NCBI GenBank assembly: GCA_021812505.1
Contig: JAKANG010000126.1
Span: 1 to 5,719, forward strand
DNA length: 5,719 bases
From: Pseudomonadota bacterium
GTDB lineage: Bacteria; Pseudomonadota; Alphaproteobacteria; Rhizobiales; Beijerinckiaceae
Reading direction: 5' to 3'
The notes below the pieces were generated by a model. It searched no databases, was not told where the DNA came from, and worked only from the letters and a program-made list of their open reading frames with translations. Position 1 is the stretch's first letter. Each line of letters starts with the position of its first letter. Below, in pieces: positions 5,480-5,719 of the stretch. The translations under genes were made by a program, and so were the position numbers.

Positions 5480-5664
5480 CCATGAACCGTCCCGCGCGGA
5501 ACAGGCGTTCCTGCGGTCTTTGCCGTTTCCGAAAGGCGCGAAGCTGATCGGGGACGAAGGATGAGACGGCGGTCTCACGAATTCCGGCCGCGAGGCCTTA
5601 AAAATTCCGGCGCGAGCCGGCGTCGCCCTTTCTGGCGGCGTTCAGGAGTTGAAAGGTAGCGACC
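5480..5664 (+). promoter_or_regulatory. Long hairpin-rich 5' leader of rpmB, candidate autoregulatory region
   Basis: Five hairpins can be drawn by eye. 5495-5515: CGC plus GGAAC paired with GTTCC plus GCG, loop AGGC, with one bulged T. 5562-5577: TGAGAC/GTCTCA, loop GGCG. 5586-5597: GGCC/GGCC, loop GCGA. 5607-5620: CCGGC/GCCGG, loop GCGA. 5621-5640: a 7-bp stem CGTCGCC/GGCGGCG with one G-U pair and a 6-nt loop. The last stem ends just before the purine-rich ribosome-binding region (AGGAG at 5644-5648, GAAAGG at 5651-5656). Many ribosomal protein genes are controlled by their product binding such leaders; whether this one is so controlled is inference, and I do not recognise it as a known leader family. 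Confidence 0.5.
5482..5547 (+). CDS. Possible 21-codon Arg-rich upstream ORF in the rpmB leader
   Basis: ATG at 5482 opens 21 codons ending in TGA at 5545-5547. The peptide begins MNRPARNRRSCGLC and has seven Arg, one Lys and a CxxC motif. The ATG lies only about 10 nt after the -10 box of the rpmB promoter, so translation would be leaderless or nearly so; no Shine-Dalgarno is possible. The first leader hairpin (5495-5515) lies inside it. Alphaproteobacteria do use leaderless starts, but an ORF this short arises easily by chance and GC-rich DNA favours Arg codons. This is low-confidence. Confidence 0.25.
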   Translation: MNRPARNRRSCGLCRFRKARS

Positions 5665-5719
5665 ATGTCCCGCCGTTGCGAATTGACCGGCAAGGCCGTT
5701 CAGACGGGTAATCTCGTCA
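5665..5719 (+). CDS. rpmB: 50S ribosomal protein bL28, N-terminus only (cut by window edge)
   Basis: The ATG at 5665 begins MSRRCELTGKAVQTGNLV, 18 codons before the right edge. This is the conserved start of bL28, a small protein of the large ribosomal subunit (about 80-100 residues in full). The more common residue at position 11 in this order is, as I recall, Gly; here it is Ala, a mild variation. The ribosome site is AAAGG with an 8-nt spacer. A second purine run, AGGAG at 5644-5648, is too far upstream to act as the main site. The gene has its own near-consensus promoter and a long structured leader, so it is transcribed independently of the upstream tRNA, although read-through is possible. 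CELT rather than CxxC at the N-terminus suggests a form lacking that zinc-binding pair. Confidence 0.95.
   Translation, partial: MSRRCELTGKAVQTGNLV

Overview
The window comes from a GC-rich alphaproteobacterial chromosome, most likely order Hyphomicrobiales (Rhizobiales). The evidence is the N-terminus of bL28 (MSRRCELTGK...), a DUF3108 exported protein, a SUV3-like DExH helicase with a long low-complexity tail, and a short two-repeat TerB-like protein. From memory, rpmB, a DUF3108 gene and this helicase sit close together in many members of the order. A family-level placement such as Beijerinckiaceae/Methylocystaceae is only an impression. I see no mobile element, CRISPR array, phage gene or horizontally acquired island, so this is a housekeeping region.

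Layout, left to right. (1) Positions 1-420, minus: a TerB-family protein that runs off the left edge. (2) 421-555: a short spacer with a CtrA-box-like sequence. (3) 556-3807, minus: a 1083-residue SUV3/MgpS-type RNA helicase with a normal core, an Ala/Glu/Pro-rich linker, an Arg/Gly-rich basic tail and a short C-terminal helix-like end. (4) 3808-4252: a 445-bp gap with no convincing gene but an unusual density of GANTC sites and several small inverted repeats. (5) 4253-5065, minus: a DUF3108 periplasmic or lipoprotein candidate. (6) 5066-5291: an upstream region with outward-facing promoter candidates for DUF3108 (minus) and the tRNA (plus), with a 12-bp palindrome between them. (7) 5292-5368, plus: tRNA-Pro(CGG). 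(8) 5369-5664: the rpmB promoter and a leader of about 185 nt rich in hairpins. (9) From 5665, plus: the first 18 codons of rpmB.

The window mixes translation genes (tRNA-Pro, bL28) with an RNA helicase that probably acts in RNA processing or decay. The helicase and TerB genes run in one direction and could be co-transcribed; the 445-bp gap makes it likely that the helicase has its own promoter, separate from DUF3108. The most interesting signal is the rpmB leader. It has a near-consensus promoter, five predictable hairpins (two in a tandem repeat with identical GCGA tetraloops) and a 21-codon Arg-rich upstream ORF starting almost at the predicted transcription start. It is a candidate ribosomal-protein autoregulatory leader, which I infer from sequence only.
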